NCBI RefSeq assembly: GCF_001434295.1
Contig: NZ_AZFA01000023.1
Location: 1-32,678, forward strand
Length of the DNA stretch: 32,678 bases
Source of the DNA: Companilactobacillus versmoldensis DSM 14857 = KCTC 3814
GTDB taxonomy: Bacteria > Bacillota > Bacilli > Lactobacillales > Lactobacillaceae
Reading direction: 5' to 3'
Numbering within the stretch: position 1 is the first letter of the stretch; each line of letters opens with the position of its first letter. The notes below the pieces were generated by a model. That model had not been told where the DNA came from, did no database searches, and worked only from the letters and a program-made list of their open reading frames with translations. The position numbers and the translations under genes were made by a program. Below are positions 18,444 to 28,270 of the stretch, one piece after another.

Positions 18444-19616
18444 ATGATGAAAACAAGAATTTCAGTTCAACAATCGTTATTTTACTACCAACTCATTTTG
18501 AATTCCATAATAATTTTCTTTTTTTCAATGAAAACGTATCAACTAATCTTCCTACCACTAATATTGATAAATCTCTGCGGGCTATTGCATCACCCACAAA
18601 AGCAATTGACTATCACGAGAAAACTCAACTGGATGCTCCAACTATTTGGACAAAGCATTATCATTCCCTTCAGCATCTCCATGTTGATTAGACTAATGCC
18701 TATGATCAGTTGGAACAATCCTTTCATTATCGCTTTATTATTAGCCTACTCTTTGATCATGTTCATACCCTACACATTTGTTACCCTACAGCCAATTAAA
18801 ATACCAACTATCCAAATCATCGTTTTATTGTACTCATTTCTGTCCACCGCTTCACAGGCTCTCGATTTAATGGTCCAAGCTACTACCCTTGCCAAAAATC
18901 CGACCATCAAAACTTGGTCGGACTCACTATTTGATGGAGCCCTGATAATCGCCATCATGATCATTATCCTAATGTATCAATGGAGATACGGCTTGCCCAA
19001 AGTCAAATTAAACCGTCGAACTAACTTATGGCTACTCGCCTTACTAACTATCTTTGCCATCTGGTTCTCTGGGTGGAATGCCTTTGCCAGCGGAAATAAT
19101 ATTTTTGTGTCTTTGATTCAATTTGATATTCATCGTTTGAGTTTCACCACTTCAAATATCCTGAGTGGACTTGAAGCTGGAATCGCCGAAGAATTTATTT
19201 TCAGATTTGCCATTCTAACCATCATTATTGACACACTTTATAATAGTAGAAACAGGTTCATTTATGCTGGTTTGCTAAGTAGCTTACTCTTTGCCCTGAT
19301 GCACTCTCTGAATCTTTTTGCCGGTCAAAATATTGGAGCGACTTTAGTTCAGATCGGGTTTGCCTTTGCTTATGGTTTATTCTTATCAGGAATCTATCTC
19401 TATTCTGACTTATTTTACTTACCTGTACTATTTCACGCACTACTGGACACTTTAGTCTTCCTAACTTCTACTAGCCAAGTTATGACCGGAAAAGTTTTAA
19501 GTAGTGACATTCTGATCACAGTTATCGAATGTCTCATTTTCTTCTGCTTAGGTTTACTATTGATACAGCTCAAGACGAAACGGCAACCTCATTTCCAATT
19601 GCATTTCTTCAATTAA
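18444..19616 (+). CDS. CPBP family intramembrane metalloprotease-like protein (CAAX/Abi type)
   Basis: A 390-residue, very hydrophobic protein of roughly ten membrane segments. The C-terminal third has the CPBP (Abi/CAAX protease) motifs: Glu249-Glu250-x-x-x-Arg254, then Phe-x-x-x-His287 and His331-x-x-x-Asp335. These residues are expected to form the intramembrane active site. Family members range from prenyl-protein processing in eukaryotes to bacteriocin self-protection in lactic acid bacteria; the substrate here is unknown. The frame is open from a TTG at 18402, but the ATG at 18444 with AGG 9 bases before it is more likely. It lies on the opposite strand between str and S10 clusters, with no bacteriocin gene next to it. 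Confidence 0.85.
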   Translation: MMKTRISVQQSLFYYQLILNSIIIFFFSMKTYQLIFLPLILINLCGLLHHPQKQLTITRKLNWMLQLFGQSIIIPFSISMLIRLMPMISWNNPFIIALLLAYSLIMFIPYTFVTLQPIKIPTIQIIVLLYSFLSTASQALDLMVQATTLAKNPTIKTWSDSLFDGALIIAIMIIILMYQWRYGLPKVKLNRRTNLWLLALLTIFAIWFSGWNAFASGNNIFVSLIQFDIHRLSFTTSNILSGLEAGIAEEFIFRFAILTIIIDTLYNSRNRFIYAGLLSSLLFALMHSLNLFAGQNIGATLVQIGFAFAYGLFLSGIYLYSDLFYLPVLFHALLDTLVFLTSTSQVMTGKVLSSDILITVIECLIFFCLGLLLIQLKTKRQPHFQLHFFN

Positions 19617-19624
19617 AAAATTAG

Positions 19625-19661
19625 AAAAAAAAGCCAAGAGCAATTTGCTCTTGGCTTTTTA
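19625..19661. terminator. Bidirectional terminator between fusA and the CPBP gene
   Basis: A perfect 9-bp GC-rich stem, GCCAAGAGC/GCTCTTGGC (19633-19641 and 19647-19655), is flanked by A-runs on the left and T-runs on the right, so a U-tract follows the hairpin in either direction. It lies 9 bases after the protease stop and 14 bases after the fusA stop and ends both converging transcripts. Confidence 0.95.
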
Positions 19662-19674
19662 AAAATCATTATTC

Positions 19675-21765
19675 TTATGGGTTGCCACCATTTTTCTTGA
19701 TGATGTCAGCTTGAATTGACTTAGGAACCTTTTCGTAATGATCAAATGTCATTGTGAAAGTACCACGGCCTTGTGTAGCTGAACGAAGAGTTGTAGCATA
19801 TCCGAACATTTCTGAAAGTGGAACGAATGAGTTGATAAGTTGTGCATTACCACGAGCTTCCATACCTTCAACACGTCCACGACGAGCTGTTACTTGTCCC
19901 ATAACATCACCTAAGTAATCTTCTGGTGTAACAATTTCAACTTTCATAATTGGTTCAAGGATAACTGCGCCAGCTGATTTAGCAGCATTACGCAAAGCGA
20001 TTGATGCAGCAATCTTGAAGGCTGCTTCAGATGAATCGACTTCGTGATATGAACCATCATACAACTTAGCCTTAACATCGATCAATGGATATCCGGCAAG
20101 AACACCGTTTTCCATAGCTTCCTTCAAACCTTGTTCAACTGAAGGAATGTATTCACGAGGAACAACACCACCAACGATGGCATCTTCGAACTCGAAACCT
20201 TTTCCTTCTTCATTTGGTGTAAATTCGATCCATACATCACCGTATTGACCTTTACCACCAGATTGACGAACGAACTTACCTTGTGACTTAGTAGGTTGTG
20301 TAAATGTTTCACGGTAAGCAACTTGTGGCTCACCCACTTTACATGCAACCTTGAATTCACGTTTCATACGGTCAACCATGATATCCAAATGCAATTCACC
20401 CATTCCGGCGATCAATGTTTGACCTGTTTCAGGGTTTGTTTCAGCTTGGAAAGTTGGATCTTCTTCAGATAGTTTTTGAATAGCAACATCCATCTTATCT
20501 CTATCTTCCTTAGAATCAGGTTCGATAGAAACTTGGATAACTGGATCTGGAATATCCAATGATTCAAGAATCAATGGATCGTCAGGATCAGTTAATGAAT
20601 CACCAGTTGTTGTATTCTTCAATCCGATAACAGCAGCGATATCACCTGAGAACACTTCAGGGATTTCCTTACGGTGGTTAGAATGCATTTGTAGCAAACG
20701 ACCAACACGTTCACGCTTATCCTTAGATGCGTTAAGAACGTATGAACCTGATTCTAGTGATCCTCTATATACACGAATGTATGTTAGACGACCAACGAAT
20801 GGGTCAGTAGCGATCTTGAATGCCAATCCAGCAAATGGTTTGCTGTCGTCAGCTTTTAATTCAACTTCGCTTTCATCCTTAGGATTTGTAGCCTTATAAG
20901 GACGAACTTCAAGTGGTGATGGTAGATAATCAACAACGGCATCCATCAACATTTGAACACCCTTATTCTTGAAGGCAGAACCTGCAAGAACTGGGAAGAA
21001 TTTCAAGTTGATTGTTGCTTCACGGATTGCAGCACGCAATTCGTCATTTGTGATTTCTGTACCATCAAGGTATTTTTCCATGATGTTGTCATCAACATCA
21101 GCAACAGATTCAACCAATTCTGCACGTTTTTCTTTAGCTTGTTCAAGGTATTCGTCAGGAACGTCAACTGTATCCCACTTTGTACCTAACTCATCTTCGT
21201 CATAAAGATCAGCTTTCATTTCGATCAAGTCAATAACACCCTCGAATTTATCCTCGGCACCGATAGGCATTTGGATAGCGTGGGCATTAGCGTCCAATCT
21301 TTCATGAAGTGTTTCAACAGAATAGTCAAAGTTAGCACCGATTTTATCCATCTTGTTAACAAAGACGATACGAGGAACACTATATGTTGAAGCTTGACGC
21401 CAAACGTTTTCAGTTTGTGGTTCAACACCAGATTGAGCATCAAGAACTGTGATGGCACCATCTAGAACACGCAATGAACGTTCAACTTCGATTGTGAAGT
21501 CAACGTGTCCTGGAGTATCAATGATATTGATACGGTTACCTTTCCATTCAGCAGTTGTAGCAGCTGATGTAATAGTAATACCACGTTCTTGTTCTTGGGC
21601 CATCCAGTCCATTTGTGAAGCACCATCATGAGTTTCACCAATTTTATGGATTTTACCAGTATAGTACAAGATACGTTCTGTAGTTGTCGTTTTACCGGCA
21701 TCGATATGGGCCATGATACCAATATTACGAGTTTCTTCTAATGGAAATTCACGTTTATTAGCCAT
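19675..21765 (-). CDS. fusA: Elongation factor G
   Basis: GTPase that drives tRNA-mRNA translocation and, with RRF, ribosome recycling. The 696-residue length is standard. The G domain has AHIDAGKT (19-26), RGITI (61-65), DTPGH (83-87) and NKMD (137-140), and domains II-V follow. It is the last gene of rpsL-rpsG-fusA; tuf does not follow, as is usual in lactobacilli, where it lies elsewhere. Confidence 0.99.
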   Translation of the reverse strand: MANKREFPLEETRNIGIMAHIDAGKTTTTERILYYTGKIHKIGETHDGASQMDWMAQEQERGITITSAATTAEWKGNRINIIDTPGHVDFTIEVERSLRVLDGAITVLDAQSGVEPQTENVWRQASTYSVPRIVFVNKMDKIGANFDYSVETLHERLDANAHAIQMPIGAEDKFEGVIDLIEMKADLYDEDELGTKWDTVDVPDEYLEQAKEKRAELVESVADVDDNIMEKYLDGTEITNDELRAAIREATINLKFFPVLAGSAFKNKGVQMLMDAVVDYLPSPLEVRPYKATNPKDESEVELKADDSKPFAGLAFKIATDPFVGRLTYIRVYRGSLESGSYVLNASKDKRERVGRLLQMHSNHRKEIPEVFSGDIAAVIGLKNTTTGDSLTDPDDPLILESLDIPDPVIQVSIEPDSKEDRDKMDVAIQKLSEEDPTFQAETNPETGQTLIAGMGELHLDIMVDRMKREFKVACKVGEPQVAYRETFTQPTKSQGKFVRQSGGKGQYGDVWIEFTPNEEGKGFEFEDAIVGGVVPREYIPSVEQGLKEAMENGVLAGYPLIDVKAKLYDGSYHEVDSSEAAFKIAASIALRNAAKSAGAVILEPIMKVEIVTPEDYLGDVMGQVTARRGRVEGMEARGNAQLINSFVPLSEMFGYATTLRSATQGRGTFTMTFDHYEKVPKSIQADIIKKNGGNP

Positions 21766-21800
21766 TAAAAATTTTATCTCCTCTCAGTTTAAACTGAATT

Positions 21801-22271
21801 CTACCAACGATAATGGGCAAAGGCACGGTTGGCATCAGCCATCTTATGTGTGTCTTCACGTTTCTTAACAGCAGCACCTGTATTGTTGGCTGCGTCCATA
21901 ATTTCATTTGCTAATCTTTCATCCATTGTGTGTTCACCACGTAGACGAGCATAGCTAACAATCCAGCGTAGACCTAGAGTTGTACGACGATCTGGACGTA
22001 CTTCAATAGGAATTTGATAGTTAGAACCACCGATACGGCGAGCTTTAACTTCTAGAACTGGCATAACATTGTTCATGGCTTCTTCGAAGACATCCAATGG
22101 TTCGTTACCAGTCTTATCCTTAATGATATCGAATGAACGATAAAGGATTGATGAAGCTGTACCTCTTTTACCGTCATACATCAAATGGTTGATCAAGCGA
22201 GTTACTAATTTTGAGTTATACATTGGGTCAGGCAAAACGTCACGTTTTGGAGCGCTACCTTTTCTTGGCAT
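21801..22271 (-). CDS. rpsG: 30S ribosomal protein S7
   Basis: S7 organises the 3' domain of 16S rRNA. The 156-residue length is exact. It begins [16 protein letters not shown] and contains the [18 protein letters not shown] signature. ATG start, 31 bases after rpsL and 35 before fusA. Confidence 0.98.
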   Translation of the reverse strand: MPRKGSAPKRDVLPDPMYNSKLVTRLINHLMYDGKRGTASSILYRSFDIIKDKTGNEPLDVFEEAMNNVMPVLEVKARRIGGSNYQIPIEVRPDRRTTLGLRWIVSYARLRGEHTMDERLANEIMDAANNTGAAVKKREDTHKMADANRAFAHYRW

Positions 22272-22302
22272 ATTTAATTCCTCCGTTATTATTCTTAACT
22301 AA

Positions 22303-22716
22303 TTATTTCTTAGGTTTCTTAGCACCGTATTTTGAACGGCTTTGCATACGTCCGTCAACACCGGCTGTATCAAGAGCACCACGAACAACGTGATAACGAA
22401 CACCAGGTAGATCCTTTACACGACCACCACGGACAAGAACAACACTATGTTCTTGTAGGTTGTGTCCAACACCAGGAATATATGCTGTTACTTCGATAAG
22501 GTTTGATAATCTAACACGGGCATACTTACGTAGAGCAGAGTTAGGTTTCTTAGGTGTCATTGTTCCGACACGAGTTGCAACACCACGTTTTTGAGGTGCT
22601 GGGTTCTTTGTAGAAATTTTCTTCATACTGTTATAGCCATAGTTCAATGCAGGTGCATCAGACTTTGATGACTGTGACTTACGGCCTTTACGTACTAATT
22701 GATTAATTGTAGGCAT
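22303..22716 (-). CDS. rpsL: 30S ribosomal protein S12
   Basis: S12 monitors codon-anticodon pairing in the decoding centre. The 137 residues include the insertion before PQKRG that is typical of Gram-positive S12. Lys56 in [10 protein letters not shown] and Lys101 in VKDLPG match the streptomycin-site lysines 42 and 87 of Escherichia coli, so the protein looks wild type for that drug. It is the first gene of the str cluster, with promoter at 22861-22889. Confidence 0.99.
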   Translation of the reverse strand: MPTINQLVRKGRKSQSSKSDAPALNYGYNSMKKISTKNPAPQKRGVATRVGTMTPKKPNSALRKYARVRLSNLIEVTAYIPGVGHNLQEHSVVLVRGGRVKDLPGVRYHVVRGALDTAGVDGRMQSRSKYGAKKPKK

Positions 22717-22754
22717 TCAAAGTTCCTCCTAAAAATTTTAAGTACACACATCCA

Positions 22755-22889
22755 GGTGGTTCACAATTTTTGAAAAATAATAAACCACTTACGTGGCGTA
22801 CCCTTTGAGCTTATATTTATAAACAAAACTATCCTTGCTGCCAATAAAAGCACGTCTAATAGAATACCATCTACTCACCAGAGTGTCAA
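22755..22889 (-). promoter_or_regulatory. Promoter and leader hairpin of rpsL-rpsG-fusA
   Basis: On the minus strand a perfect TTGACA (22884-22889) is 17 bases from TATTCT (22861-22866), giving a start point near 22854 and a leader of about 137 bases. Within the leader, GTGGTT (22883-88 is the promoter; the hairpin arms are 22783-22788 and 22756-22761) pairs with AACCAC around an AT-rich loop. No T-run follows, so this is not a terminator. A role in str regulation is possible but unproven. Confidence 0.75.
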
Positions 22890-22955
22890 CGCTACTTTTG
22901 AAACGTTTTAAAGAAAAAAACATCCCCTTGACGTAATTTAATCTGAGGTGATCAA

Positions 22956-23638
22956 ATGTTGTCTTTATACTATTTAACTATCTTCTTTACCTGCGCCAGT
23001 TTAGTCTCATTCTTAACGGTCGTTGCCCAGGATTATCCTGATCCAAAACATCGCTCCGTCAGACGTTCCCACTGTGACCATTGCCATTGTCCATTATCGT
23101 GGACTCACATCATACCTATTTTAAGCTATTTAAGTACATTTGGTAAGACCCATTCCATTGCTGCAATAGACCAATTAAATCACTTTATCCTATCAGTGAG
23201 ACCAGCGGTGGAATATTTTTAATCCTATTTGTAGTTGAACATATTGATCTTAGATTCATCGTTCCAATCTTTATCAGCCTGACACTCTTCTCCATGATGG
23301 ATTTGCGTGACGGGTATATTTATCCAATCTTTTATCCAATCCTGCTACCGAGTTTCCTAGTCAACCTCAACCAGCTTCATTGGCTGACAGGAATAATGAC
23401 CTGGACCATCCTCTACCTGTTCTTCAAACTTGGTCCCGGAATTGGTCTGGGCGATGTTGAACTTATCAGCTTACTGGCTATCCTATTTCATATGCAAATC
23501 ATTACCTTTGGCGTAAGCCTAGCCTGTGCTCTGTGCCTATTGCATTATTTATGGGATAAAAAAAGATCATTTAGATTTATCCCCTACCTGACACTCGGCA
23601 TTGGAATAACCTATCTGATCTTTAATTGGAGCAATTAA
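22956..23638 (+). pseudogene. comC: Prepilin peptidase (ComC/PilD-like), frameshifted
   Basis: A prepilin peptidase would cut and methylate competence pseudopilins. The first frame opens with ATG after GAGGTGA and encodes a membrane segment, the Cys-x-x-Cys zinc motif (CDHC) and SWTHIIPILSYL; it then leaves the family sequence and stops at 23222. The second frame, from about 23156, gives HCCNRPIKSLYPISE, more membrane segments, the first catalytic Asp (MMDLRDGYI) and the second in GLGDVE, and runs to 23638. The switch fits a 5-base insertion that makes the imperfect repeat CATTC-CATTG at 23151-23160. Without it the protein would be about 225 residues, the usual size. The gene is convergent with, and overlaps by 4 bases, the hydrolase. 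Confidence 0.85.
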
Positions 23639-24459
23639 TCTACTGGTAGTACCTTAATTTGTGTCAACCAATTGATACACAGGTCCCACCATTTAGAAGC
23701 TTGATCATTTAAATATTTATCTCCGCCTGGTTCTTGAACTTGATATGTCCCCAGGGAAAGACCATGTGGCCCATTAGAAAATAAATGTAACTCATAAGGA
23801 ATACCCAATTCGTTCAATTTGTCTGCATAAATCAATGAATTCTTAACTGGTACTGTTTGATCAGTCACAGTTTGCCAAATGAAGAATGGCTTAGCATCTT
23901 TAGTTACTGTTTCCTGAGCTTTCCAGAATTTCTTATCAGGACTCATTTTAGCAGCATCATCGAGAGTTTTAGGCCAACCTAAGGTCATATCAACGACTGG
24001 GTAGCCCATGATGTTGGCATATGGTTGAACTTCAAGTTTTCCGTCAAAGATTTCTGAACATGTTGACTCATTTAACATGAATGAGTTGAAGTTAGTGACG
24101 ATACTGCCACCAGCAGAAAAGCTGATCAACAAGATTTTATCTGAGTCTATTTGATGGACTTCTGCCTGTGTCTTTAACCAATTAAGTGTCGTTGCTAACT
24201 CTTGTAAAGCAAGTGGAAAGACTGACTTACCATCTTTTAATAGTTGATAATGAAAGACAACAGAATGGATCCCAGCTGCTGCAAACTTCATGGCGATCGG
24301 TTGCGATTCGCGGTCTGTGTGAAAATTGAAGCCTCCACCAGGAATAATGATGGCTAAGGGATGTTTCACTTCCTTAGTGAAGTCACCAATTTTATCTAAA
24401 AAATAAGTATCAAGATCAAAGCTTGTATCTTGGTACTTGAGCGTTTCTTTAGTAAGCAT
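23635..24459 (-). CDS. Alpha/beta hydrolase, esterase-like
   Basis: A 274-residue cytoplasmic protein with an esterase/lipase-type alpha/beta hydrolase fold. The oxyanion-hole segment PGGG is at 40-43, and the expected triad is Ser115 in Ser-Phe-Ser-Ala-Gly, Asp200 in TDQTVP and His232 in GPHGLSL. The nucleophile elbow is S-x-S-x-G in place of the usual G-x-S-x-G. It resembles carbohydrate-esterase-like enzymes (BD-FAE/acetyl-esterase type), but the substrate cannot be told. An in-frame ATG 9 codons upstream exists, but the ATG at 24459 follows a GGGGG site and is preferred. It lies alone between the rpoC terminator and broken comC. Confidence 0.85.
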   Translation of the reverse strand: MLTKETLKYQDTSFDLDTYFLDKIGDFTKEVKHPLAIIIPGGGFNFHTDRESQPIAMKFAAAGIHSVVFHYQLLKDGKSVFPLALQELATTLNWLKTQAEVHQIDSDKILLISFSAGGSIVTNFNSFMLNESTCSEIFDGKLEVQPYANIMGYPVVDMTLGWPKTLDDAAKMSPDKKFWKAQETVTKDAKPFFIWQTVTDQTVPVKNSLIYADKLNELGIPYELHLFSNGPHGLSLGTYQVQEPGGDKYLNDQASKWWDLCINWLTQIKVLPVD

Positions 24460-24506
24460 TATTAGCCCCCTGTTATTTAAAAACAATTAATTACATATTC
24501 ATTCTA

Positions 24507-24545
24507 ACAAAAAAAGTCGGCTCTCCCAATCGGAGGCCGACTTTA
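24507..24545 (-). terminator. Rho-independent terminator of rpoB-rpoC
   Basis: On the minus strand, AAAGTCGGC (24536-24544) pairs with GCCGACTTT (24513-24521), and CTCC/GGAG extends the helix inside with one bulged base. Seven T follow directly. It lies 14 bases after the rpoC stop and upstream of the hydrolase gene. Confidence 0.95.
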
Positions 24546-24558
24546 ATTATCAGTAATT

Positions 24559-27500
24559 TTACTTACTATTTTTTTCTTCTTGTTTCTTAGCGTCTTCTGC
24601 TTTCATCTGTTCTTCGATATCAGAGATTGTATAAGCGCCATTTAAAGAATTTGCTGCCATAGGACCAGTTTTCTTTGGTTCCATGTGGTTATACTTAGCC
24701 ATACCAGTACCGGCAGGGATAAGTTTACCAATAATAACATTTTCCTTAAGTCCAAGAAGTGGATCATTTTTACCACGAATTGAAGCATCAGTAAGAACTC
24801 TAGTTGTTTCCTGGAAGGAAGCAGCTGACAAGAAACTGTTAGTTTCAAGTGATGCTTTAGTAATACCGAGTAATACTGGACGACCAGTAGCAGGAATGCC
24901 ACCACTCATCAAAGTATCACGGTTATGATCTGTGAATTGTGAAATATCCATTAATTCACCAGGTAATACATCAGTATCACCAGGATCAAGGACACGTACC
25001 TTACGAAGCATTTGTCTGATCATGACCTCGAAATGCTTATCAGAAATATCAACACCTTGCATACGGTAAACCTTTTGGATTTCAGCAAGGAGATAGTTTT
25101 CTGTTGTTGATACGTTAGTGATCTTGATCAATTCCTTAGGATCAATTGAACCAGTAGTCAACTTAGAACCACGAGTGATAACGTCGCCTTCAGCAACAGC
25201 CACACTTGAAGTATAAGGAACACTGTAAGTTCTAGTATCGATATTACCTTCAACGGTAATTTCTTTAGTATGTTCTGCAGGGTTTTCGTCGATGGCAGTA
25301 ATTGTACCATCAACTTCGGAAATAACTGCAAGACCTTTAGGGTTTCTAGCTTCAACGATTTCTTGCACACGAGGAAGTCCTTGTGTAATATCATCGCCAC
25401 CAGCAACACCACCAGTATGGAAGTTACGCATTGTTAACTGTGTACCTGGTTCACCGATTGATTGAGCAGCAACAGTACCAACTGCTTCACCAATTTCAAC
25501 TTCTTCACCAGTAGCAAGGTTACGACCGTAACATTTCTTACATACACCATGTTTTGTATCACATGTAAATGCTGAACGAATTGTAACTTCTTTAACACCA
25601 GCATCAACGATCTTTTGAGCCATGTCTTCATCCATAAGGACACCACGTGGGACAATTACTTCACCAGTTTCTGGATCTTTAACTGTCTTTTGTGTATAAC
25701 GTCCAACTAGACGGTCAAACAATGGTTCGATCATATCTGTTCCTTCAGTGATTGCACTAACAACTAATCCACGATCAGTTCCACAATCTTCCTCACGAAC
25801 AATAACATCCTGAGCAACATCAACTAGACGACGAGTCAAGTAACCTGAGTTAGCTGTCTTCAACGCAGTATCAGTCATACCTTTACGGGCACCGTGAGTT
25901 GACATGAACATTTCCAAGACTGACAAGCCTTCACGGAAGTTAGAAATAACAGGGATTTCCATCATACCACCGTTAGGGGCAGCCATAAGTCCACGCATAC
26001 CAGCTAACTGTGTAAAGTTAGAGATATTACCACGGGCACCAGAGTCAGACATCATTGAGATAGGGTTGGTTGGATCAAAGGAATCGATCAATTTTTGTTG
26101 AATATCATCCTTTGTTTCATTCCAAACGTTGATAACTCGATCATGTCGTTCATCATCTGTGATCAAACCACGACGGAATTGTTTTGAAATTGAAGCAACT
26201 TGCTTGTGGGCCTTTTCAATAATTTCAGGCTTTTCAGTCAAGTTAGGAACATCTGTAACACCAACTGTTAATCCAGAATAAGTACAGATTGTGTAACCTA
26301 ATTCCTTCATATCATCTAGCAATTCAGAAGTTCTTTGAACACGGTAAACTTTGAAGATTTGAGCAATGATATCACTTAAATAACTACTCTTAAGAGGGTC
26401 AATAAGTTCCATTTCATCAAGGCGGTCTTCAATATTTTCACCCTTACCTAAGAAGTATTTGTCAGGAACACCATTGATGAGGTTGTCATCAGTAGGTTCG
26501 TTCAAGTATGGGAAATCTTCAGGAAGAATTTCATTAAAGATAACTTTACCAACACTAGTGATCATTACCTTATCACGTTCTTCATCCTTGAAAGGTTTCT
26601 TAGGCATTGAAGCAACTGAAATACCAATTCTTGTATGATAGTGAACTTGTCCGTTCAACAAAGCCATCTTAACTTCGTTAGTGTCCTTGAAGATCTTACC
26701 TTCACCAGTCATATGTCTTGTTTCAATTGTTAGATAGTAGTTACCTAAAACAACATCCTGTGAAGGAGTAACGATAGGTTTACCATCTTTAGGAGCCAAG
26801 ATATGATGAGCAGCTAGCATCAACATACGAGCTTCAGCTTGTGCTTCGTCAGATAATGGAACGTGAACAGCCATCTGATCACCATCAAAATCGGCATTGT
26901 AAGCTTCACAAGCAAGTGGGTGCAAACGAATTGACTTACCATCAACCAAAACAGGTTCAAAGGCTTGGATACCAAGTCTATGAAGCGTAGGGGCACGGTT
27001 AAGTAATACTGGACGTTCCTTGATTACATCTTCAAGAACATCCCAAATATCATCATCTTGACGATCAATTTTTCTTCTAGCATTTTTAACGTTAGAAGCA
27101 ATCTCTCTTTTAACTAATTCATGCATAACGAATGGTTTGAACAATTCCAAAGCCATTTCACGAGGAAGTCCACATTGATAGAACTTCAATGTAGGACCAA
27201 CATCGATAACTGAACGACCTGAGTAGTCAACACGTTTACCAAGTAAGTTTTGACGGAAACGTCCCTGCTTACCTTTAAGCATATGTGATAGTGACTTCAA
27301 AGGACGGTTACCAGGTCCTGTAACAGGACGGCCACGACGACCATTATCGATCAATGCATCAACGGCTTCTTGAAGCATTCTCTTTTCATTTTGAACAATA
27401 ATGTTAGGTGCATTTAAATCTAACAATCTCTTCAAACGATTATTTCTGTTAATTACACGACGGTACAAATCGTTCAAGTCAGAAGTAGCGAAACGGCCAC

Positions 27501-28236
27501 CTTCAAGTTGAACCATTGGACGTAAGTCTGGTGGGATAACAGGAATTGCATCCATTACCATCCATTCAGGCTTATTACCAGATTTTTGGAAAGCACTTAA
27601 GATATCCAAACGTCTGATAGCACGTGTACGTTTTTGACCTTGTGCAGTCTTTAAGACCTCACGTAAGTCTTTGACTTCTTCATCCATATCTACTTGGCTA
27701 AGAAGTTCTCTGATACCATCAGCACCCATTTTAGCAACAAATTTGTTACCAAATTCTTCGCGCTTCTTACGGTATTCAGATTCTGTAAGTAGTTGTTTCT
27801 TTTCTAGGTCTGTATCAACTGGATCAATAACTACGTATGAAGCAAAGTAAATTACTTCTTCAAGGTTTCTTGGGCTCATGTCCAAAACAAGACCCATACG
27901 TGATGGGATACCCTTGAAGTACCAGATATGTGTAACAGGAGCTGCTAATTCAATGTGAGCCATTCTTTCACGGCGAACTTTTGAACGAGTAACTTCAACA
28001 CCACAGCGATCACAAACAATACCCTTATAACGGATACGTTTGTACTTACCACAGGCACATTCCCAGTCTTTAGTTGGTCCAAAAATTCTCTCATCGAATA
28101 GACCATCTTTTTCTGGCTTCAAAGTACGGTAGTTGATTGTTTCGGGTTTCTTAACTTCACCATAAGACCAGCTACGGATCTTATCGGGAGAAGCCAAACC
28201 AATTTGCATACTTTCAAATTTATTAACGTCTATCAA
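24559..28236 (-). CDS. rpoC: DNA-directed RNA polymerase subunit beta'
   Basis: Largest catalytic subunit of RNA polymerase. The 1225-residue length is normal for lactobacilli, without the large insertion of proteobacteria. The N-terminal zinc ribbon uses Cys60, Cys62, Cys75 and Cys78. The active-site NADFDGD (447-453) holds the three Mg-binding aspartates. A second cysteine set ([17 protein letters not shown]) lies in the C-terminal third. The start is TTG, 7 bases after GGAGG, and no ATG fits the family N-terminus. It lies 34 bases after rpoB and ends at a strong terminator. Confidence 0.99.
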   Translation of the reverse strand: MIDVNKFESMQIGLASPDKIRSWSYGEVKKPETINYRTLKPEKDGLFDERIFGPTKDWECACGKYKRIRYKGIVCDRCGVEVTRSKVRRERMAHIELAAPVTHIWYFKGIPSRMGLVLDMSPRNLEEVIYFASYVVIDPVDTDLEKKQLLTESEYRKKREEFGNKFVAKMGADGIRELLSQVDMDEEVKDLREVLKTAQGQKRTRAIRRLDILSAFQKSGNKPEWMVMDAIPVIPPDLRPMVQLEGGRFATSDLNDLYRRVINRNNRLKRLLDLNAPNIIVQNEKRMLQEAVDALIDNGRRGRPVTGPGNRPLKSLSHMLKGKQGRFRQNLLGKRVDYSGRSVIDVGPTLKFYQCGLPREMALELFKPFVMHELVKREIASNVKNARRKIDRQDDDIWDVLEDVIKERPVLLNRAPTLHRLGIQAFEPVLVDGKSIRLHPLACEAYNADFDGDQMAVHVPLSDEAQAEARMLMLAAHHILAPKDGKPIVTPSQDVVLGNYYLTIETRHMTGEGKIFKDTNEVKMALLNGQVHYHTRIGISVASMPKKPFKDEERDKVMITSVGKVIFNEILPEDFPYLNEPTDDNLINGVPDKYFLGKGENIEDRLDEMELIDPLKSSYLSDIIAQIFKVYRVQRTSELLDDMKELGYTICTYSGLTVGVTDVPNLTEKPEIIEKAHKQVASISKQFRRGLITDDERHDRVINVWNETKDDIQQKLIDSFDPTNPISMMSDSGARGNISNFTQLAGMRGLMAAPNGGMMEIPVISNFREGLSVLEMFMSTHGARKGMTDTALKTANSGYLTRRLVDVAQDVIVREEDCGTDRGLVVSAITEGTDMIEPLFDRLVGRYTQKTVKDPETGEVIVPRGVLMDEDMAQKIVDAGVKEVTIRSAFTCDTKHGVCKKCYGRNLATGEEVEIGEAVGTVAAQSIGEPGTQLTMRNFHTGGVAGGDDITQGLPRVQEIVEARNPKGLAVISEVDGTITAIDENPAEHTKEITVEGNIDTRTYSVPYTSSVAVAEGDVITRGSKLTTGSIDPKELIKITNVSTTENYLLAEIQKVYRMQGVDISDKHFEVMIRQMLRKVRVLDPGDTDVLPGELMDISQFTDHNRDTLMSGGIPATGRPVLLGITKASLETNSFLSAASFQETTRVLTDASIRGKNDPLLGLKENVIIGKLIPAGTGMAKYNHMEPKKTGPMAANSLNGAYTISDIEEQMKAEDAKKQEEKNSK

Positions 28237-28270
28237 AAGGTAACCTCCCTAACATGCTAAATTTTAACTA

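Noticed and set aside
23140-23170. Programmed frameshifting as an explanation for comC
   Set aside because: There is no slippery heptamer or downstream stimulatory hairpin that I can see, and the needed shift of 5 bases is not a usual programmed event.
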